Source: Acropora yongei (lineage: Eukaryota; Cnidaria; Anthozoa; Scleractinia; Acroporidae). Taken from it: DNA of 10,000 bases. Positions 6,369 to 10,000 of this stretch are shown here, piece by piece (the first letter of the stretch is position 1; the number at the start of each line of letters is the position of its first letter). The stretch spans positions 1,697,601-1,707,600 of the forward strand of contig BLFN01000004.1 in NCBI GenBank assembly GCA_014634225.1, in the 5' to 3' direction. Position numbers and translations under genes: made by a program. The notes under the pieces are model-generated. The model was not told the origin of the DNA. It searched no databases and saw only the letters and a program-made list of their open reading frames with translations.

Positions 6369-7718
6369 GCTGAATTACAAGATTTCAGCTTGACCCTTTC
6401 TAGCATTGCAGCAGGTGCCACAGATGTGACCTACACCTTTGAATACACCATTGTCACCGCCAATCCTTCTTTCGTCTTTTATGCCCTCGCGAACAGCAAT
6501 GCTATGGATACAAGCGCGATTGGTAATCCAATTGACCTGAATAAAGTTCGTGTTGAAATTGACGGAGCACCCGCAGCCATCGCTAAGTCGTACAATTACG
6601 GAACGGGTCTTTACATCGGATTGCAAGATCGAACCTTAGCTAAAGCTGGTGCCCACATAAAAGTGGAACTTAAAGGGGTCAGAAACCGTGACCATATTGG
6701 CTCATTCACGTGGGAGTGGATTCACACGGCCAACGGTGCGGGCTGGGAAATAGATGGCGTTTCCAATCCACCTCCACTGAAGTTTGTATCAGATGAATTA
6801 CAAGATTTCAGCTTGGCCCTTTCTAGCATTGCAGCGGGAGCCACAGATGTCACCTACACCTTTGAATACACTATTGTCACGGCCAATCCTTATGACGTCT
6901 TTTATGCTCTTGCGAACAGCAATGCTATAGATACAAGCGCAATTGGCAATCCAATTGAGCTGGATAAAGTTCGTGTTGAAATTAACGGAGTACCTGCGGC
7001 AATCGACAACAGAGGGCAAAATTCTTACAATTATGGAACGGGTCTTTTCATCCGATTGCAACATCAAAGCTTGGCTAAAGCTGGTGCGCAAATTAAAGTA
7101 GAAATTAAAGGGGTCAAAAACCGTGACACCATTGGCTCATTCACATGGCACTGGATCCGCACATCCAACTCTGCGGGCTGGGAAATAGATGGCGTTTCCA
7201 ACCCCCCTCCCCTGAAATTTGTATCAGATGAATTACAAGATTTCAGCCTGACCCTTTCGAACAACGCAGCCGGTGCCACAGACGTCACCTACACCTTTGA
7301 ATACACCATTGTCACGGCCAATCCTTATTTTGTCTTTTACGCTCTCGCGCACAGCAATGCCATAAATACTAGCGCGATTGGTAATCCAATTGACCTGGAT
7401 AAAGTTCGTGTTGAAATTAACGGAGCACCTGCAGCAATCGACAACAGAGGGCAAAATTCTTACAATTATGGAACTGGTCTTTTCATCCGATTGCACGATC
7501 AAACCTTGGCTAAAGCTGGTGCCCACATTAAAGTGGAACTTAAAGGAGTCAGAAACCGTAACACCATTGGCTCCTTCACATGGCAGTGGATTCACACAGC
7601 CAACAGGGCGGGCTGGGAAATAGATGGCGTTTCCAATCCTCCTCCTCTGAAATTCGTAGCTCAGCACACCACGCCAACAAGTCAAACTACTCCGGTCAAG
7701 GGGTGTGACGAACATTGA
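6297..7718 (+). CDS. Secreted protein with three tandem ~143-residue repeats, family unknown
   Basis: This is an uninterrupted 473-codon frame ending in TGA at 7716-7718. The frame stays open upstream to a TGA at 6243-6245, but the first ATG is 6297. It has A at -3 and G at +4, a strong animal start context, and begins a signal peptide. A second ATG at 6318 is weaker. The product has a signal peptide (residues 1 to about 24), repeats at 26-166, 167-311 and 312-454, and a 19-residue Thr-rich tail with the only cysteine of the mature chain. The repeats hold no cysteine, so they do not rely on disulfides. A sequon, NTS, occurs at residue 357 in repeat 3. No introns are seen and the coding part is more GC-rich than its flanks. 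I do not recognise the family. An extracellular beta-sandwich role is inferred, not shown. A further 3' exon cannot be excluded. Confidence 0.87.
   Translation: MERSSVTMLFKALLVLLGCSQVPAAELQDFSLTLSSIAAGATDVTYTFEYTIVTANPSFVFYALANSNAMDTSAIGNPIDLNKVRVEIDGAPAAIAKSYNYGTGLYIGLQDRTLAKAGAHIKVELKGVRNRDHIGSFTWEWIHTANGAGWEIDGVSNPPPLKFVSDELQDFSLALSSIAAGATDVTYTFEYTIVTANPYDVFYALANSNAIDTSAIGNPIELDKVRVEINGVPAAIDNRGQNSYNYGTGLFIRLQHQSLAKAGAQIKVEIKGVKNRDTIGSFTWHWIRTSNSAGWEIDGVSNPPPLKFVSDELQDFSLTLSNNAAGATDVTYTFEYTIVTANPYFVFYALAHSNAINTSAIGNPIDLDKVRVEINGAPAAIDNRGQNSYNYGTGLFIRLHDQTLAKAGAHIKVELKGVRNRNTIGSFTWQWIHTANRAGWEIDGVSNPPPLKFVAQHTTPTSQTTPVKGCDEH
6372..6794 (+). repeat. Coding repeat 1 (141 residues)
   Basis: It begins ELQDFSLTLSS and ends PPPLKFVSD. 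Key blocks are AAGATDVTYTFEYTIVTANP, GNPIDLNKVRVEIDG, TLAKAGAHIKVELKGV and GWEIDGVSNPPPLKF. It is four residues shorter than the others in the loop before SYNYGTGL, where they carry DNRGQN. It differs from the other two at several loop positions. Confidence 0.9.
6795..7229 (+). repeat. Coding repeat 2 (145 residues)
   Basis: It has the same layout as repeat 1 with the DNRGQN insertion. By hand count it differs from repeat 3 at about 19 of 143 residues. It ends with the linker VSD that leads directly into the next ELQDF. Nucleotide identity to its neighbours is also high (visually about 90 percent over the first 190 bases against repeat 1), so the duplication is fairly recent or kept similar by gene conversion. 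Confidence 0.9.
7230..7658 (+). repeat. Coding repeat 3 (143 residues)
   Basis: It matches repeat 2 in length and carries DNRGQN. It differs at SNNAAG (SSIAAG elsewhere) and holds the only N-glycosylation sequon, created by D-to-N in INTS. It ends PPPLKFV and then leaves the repeat pattern: the SD linker is replaced by AQ at the start of the tail. Confidence 0.9.
7659..7715 (+). other. Thr-rich C-terminal tail with a lone cysteine
   Basis: The last 19 residues include TTPTSQTTP, a good context for mucin-type O-glycosylation, and end KGCDEH. This cysteine is the only one after the signal peptide, so it could form an intermolecular disulfide. The ending is not a KDEL/HDEL retention signal. Confidence 0.7.
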
Positions 7719-8269
7719 ACTCAGATGTTCACAAGCTGCGCAAGCAAAGTCTCGCTGTTGCTTAAACTCGGGTAATGTTTGTAAAAATTAGATTAATTTT
7801 AAGGATGTTAACGTTCTCGCTTATTTTTTTCTGCATCTTCACTACGGATGCAAAGATTGTCGCTATTTTCCGCCAAGTCTTATGTCGAGCTCGCTAAGTT
7901 AAATGTAATCAAACATGGCGAAGAAAATAACTAATAAGAGAAACGTCTTTTCTCGGCTGCTTTTTACATGGCACTGATCGTAGAAAACAGTACCACTGAA
8001 GTCGAACCTAGCGGCCGCCGTATAACAAATTATTTGTACACTTAGAGGCTTTTCCAGCTTTGAATTTTTGGTGATTGTTTGGATTAACTAAGTGAACACC
8101 AATTTCCCATAAGAGTTTCCACGGGGAAGATGCCCTAAGGCGAGTTAATTTTTCGGTGACACAAACCGTTTTTAAAAGACTTTGCCATGTCAAATTTGTT
8201 TCCATCGTTTGCTTTTATTATCTTACCATGTGAAAACTATACTAAGTAGCACCTGTCGTGGAATACAGC
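7719..8269. other. 3' flank of the gene, probably its 3' UTR in part
   Basis: No AATAAA occurs close to the stop. The minus strand is open at 8205-8008 (65 codons from an ATG) and its translation is mildly protein-like but matches nothing I know, so I leave it uncalled. A NotI-type GCGGCCGC occurs near 8011-8018. Confidence 0.4.
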
Positions 8270-8275
8270 ATTAAA
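8270..8275 (+). terminator. Candidate poly(A) signal ATTAAA
   Basis: This common AATAAA variant lies about 550 bases after the stop codon. It is an alternative to the canonical hexamer at 8451. The choice cannot be made from sequence alone. Confidence 0.25.
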
Positions 8276-8450
8276 ATAATGATTGCTTGCATAAATTGAG
8301 CCCGCATTGTTTTGTAAAGTGTTCTTGATCACATTCATGTAATACAACTAGAGTTCGACCCGTTTTCTTATCGCCACTGGTTTCCTGCGTGCAAGGAGAC
8401 AGGTAGCAGCTAAACCTAAATGTCCCCCAAATTCAAAGTGAAACATTCCA

Positions 8451-8456
8451 AATAAA
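8451..8456 (+). terminator. Candidate poly(A) signal AATAAA
   Basis: This canonical hexamer lies about 730 bases after the stop, followed within 10 bases by a TGTTTTG stretch that could serve as a downstream element. It would give a 3' UTR of about 750 bases. Confidence 0.35.
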
Positions 8457-8807
8457 GAGATGTTTTGCTCGTGACTTCTTTTCCCCAACAGTGCCAGCAG
8501 AAGCCAGCTTCAGTACCAAGTTTGTAAATTTAGGTTCTAGAGACATTCCAGTACTGCGCCAGGGACACAACTTCCTTCCCCTTTCACTGTCCTTTTCGCT
8601 TCCCCTTCCTTTCCGCCATGTTGGGTTACATGAGAAGTTAACAGCTTGACGTCATGAAGTCATGTCACGTGATTATTTGGCCATGCATTAGCCGGGACAC
8701 TTTAGAAGGCAAAGTAGCGAGTATTTAGAATACGAAAAAAAAAAACTTTTTAGAAGTTTCTAACCCCTTTAAGGCTTAAATCCGTTTTCTATAGACATTA
8801 AACAATA
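8457..8807. other. Non-coding stretch with CRE-like and E-box palindromes
   Basis: No gene is seen. CCGCCATGTTGGG (8613-8625) is the exact reverse complement of 4505-4517. TGACGTCA (8647-8654) and CACGTG (8666-8671) are perfect palindromes matching CRE and E-box cores. Because the 13-mer is repeated in the window, these are as likely to be parts of a dispersed element as regulatory sites. Confidence 0.45.
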
Positions 8808-9101
8808 ATGCAAAGGCGGAAAAAAAACATATACATAGAAAATATCCCATGCCTGCGCGTGGATACGAATTTTATCTTGGAGTGTTCAACACGATATCTT
8901 ACGATTGACAGCATCTGTTTATTACATAAGCATACTAATGACGACGTTTTTGACGATTTTGCGAAGATTTTCCAAAATTGTTCCGAAGACCAGATGAACG
9001 CTTCCAAACATTTCCAATCAACTTTGCGAAGATTACCGAAAACTATTGAAGAAGATCCGAAGATGTTTCGATCATACATGGACAAATTTAAGTGTAGTTA
9101 A
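8808..9101 (+). CDS. Doubtful small ORF, likely from a dispersed repeat
   Basis: A 97-residue frame runs from ATG at 8808 to a TAG at 9099-9101. The second half is charged and loosely periodic, with SEDQMNAS, RRLPKTIEEDPKMFR and FDDFAKIF echoing a GAAGAtTTtCCgAAa-type unit in the DNA. No signal peptide, membrane segment or known domain is seen. The opposite strand is open over nearly the same span, which fits a periodic repeat better than selection on one frame. I have the impression that TNDDVFDDF-type sequence recurs in coral genomes, but that is memory, not a search result. It could also be a fragment of a repeat-encoded protein. Confidence 0.25.
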   Translation: MQRRKKNIYIENIPCLRVDTNFILECSTRYLTIDSICLLHKHTNDDVFDDFAKIFQNCSEDQMNASKHFQSTLRRLPKTIEEDPKMFRSYMDKFKCS

Positions 9102-10000
9102 AGGGACAAAAGACACAAAGGGGCAAAATGTTATCAAAAAGGAATATCCTCACAGTGTAGGATAAAAATAGCACCTTCGCTGCGCGCAATGAAGATATGA
9201 TTTTTTAGTAAACGGAGAAATTCTTAAATTTCACTGGTGCTCATGTAATAAATAAGAATATCTTTGAAGTTTAAAGGAGCTCAGTCACGATTTGCGCATT
9301 TTCGCTTGCAATCCGTGTCAGTCATTACTATTCATATTTCATCTTCACCTTTGCACTACCAAGCAACTGAAAAGTAAGATTACGTTGATTCCTCGTTAAT
9401 AATCCTCAAGAAACAAGTTCCCGTGTGGAAAATGCCTGTTTTGAAGGACGACAAGGAGGCCCTTTGTCTTGCGGCGCACTTAAAGGACAGTGAACGAGTG
9501 TTAAATGTATCTATCGGCAGAAGTGTACCCTCCACAGTGTCGAGGTAACTCACCAAGTTTTCCTTACATTTAGTTCTCTTTGAATGCTGTTTAAAGAACT
9601 TTATTTCATTCCCTTTTAATAGTCGCATCGTGTGATAGAATTCAAAGCTGATCCACTACCGTTTCGAAATTGAACTTAATTTTTGCATGCTTAATAAACG
9701 TTGTATTGTTTACCTGGAATAACAATATTGGAAATGTCTTAAAGCAAGATGTACATAATTCCGTCCTTTTTGACAACCCCAATTTAATCGAATTGTTATT
9801 TTCGGGTGAGGCTTTTCTTTGTGCTCATTTCGAAAAGGAAACATTGTCAAGTGGGAATTTTTTTTATAATAACTGTCTTTAAAAGTAATTATTCACGGCA
9901 TAAAGGTTCCATTTCTAAGATCGGGTTTGGACTGTTATGCAAAACAAATTGCTAACTTGTCACTCGATCTGACGCAAAATTCTTATATACTTAAAAGTCA
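9102..10000. other. Gene-free stretch, nothing firm
   Basis: The minus strand is open from an ATG at 9628 down to 9380 (82 codons) with a basic, Ser- and Thr-rich translation lacking any recognisable motif. The plus strand is open near 9670-9882 only without an ATG. I call neither. No tandem repeats or RNA genes are seen. Confidence 0.45.

Noticed and set aside
7378..7623. Plus-strand alternative frame inside coding repeat 3
   Set aside because: It overlaps the better-supported frame, and its translation has no features.
6375..7715. Several minus-strand open frames of 74-160 codons opposite the main gene
   Set aside because: They recur with the coding repeats and mirror them, so they are antisense shadows of repeated codons.
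9670..9882. 70-residue plus-strand frame with a hydrophobic start
   Set aside because: It has no ATG (the first codon is TTG), and the hydrophobic run is expected by chance in T-rich DNA.
1..10000. Reverse transcriptase, transposase, integrase or viral genes
   Set aside because: I saw no catalytic motifs of these families in any of the longer frames. The mobile DNA here is non-autonomous.

Overview
The window looks like intergenic DNA from an animal nuclear genome, most likely an anthozoan cnidarian and probably a stony coral. The reasons are AT-rich non-coding DNA full of short degenerate repeats, tRNA-derived SINE fragments with internal pol III boxes, no bacterial-type operons or ribosome binding sites, and one isolated secreted-protein gene with a eukaryotic start context. 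The coral assignment rests on my memory of similar SINE sequences in coral genomes and is an inference.

Layout. Positions 1-1189 hold no gene, only a GC-rich patch with four CCCGGGG motifs (545-645). A tRNA-Thr-like SINE starts at 1190 and is followed by a roughly 190-bp element bounded by 30-base inverted repeats (1347-1536). From 1580 to 2708 there are three blocks of a degenerate AGTAACAC-type minisatellite, separated by unrelated sequence. A perfect 25-bp tandem duplication carrying a 12-bp palindrome lies at 3241-3290. From about 3598 to 6014 the DNA is dominated by one composite repeat family: a minus-strand SINE with a tRNA-Phe-like head (3826 and 4766 copies) joined to a second module, which also occurs alone in a head-to-tail array of about 178-bp period (5618-6014). 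A TAA microsatellite sits at 5013-5056.

The one convincing gene is at 6297-7718 on the plus strand. It is an intronless frame for a 473-residue secreted protein: a signal peptide, three nearly identical repeats of about 143 residues, and a short Thr-rich tail with a single cysteine. I do not recognise the family. The repeat pattern resembles the beta-sandwich repeats of microbial surface proteins. A TATA-like box lies about 80 bases before the ATG, and candidate poly(A) signals lie at 8270 and 8451.

Downstream are a patch sharing a 13-mer in inverted orientation with the 4500 region, a small doubtful ORF (8808-9101) that looks like a dispersed-repeat product, and otherwise featureless DNA to the end. 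No genes work together here: there is one gene in a repeat-rich setting.
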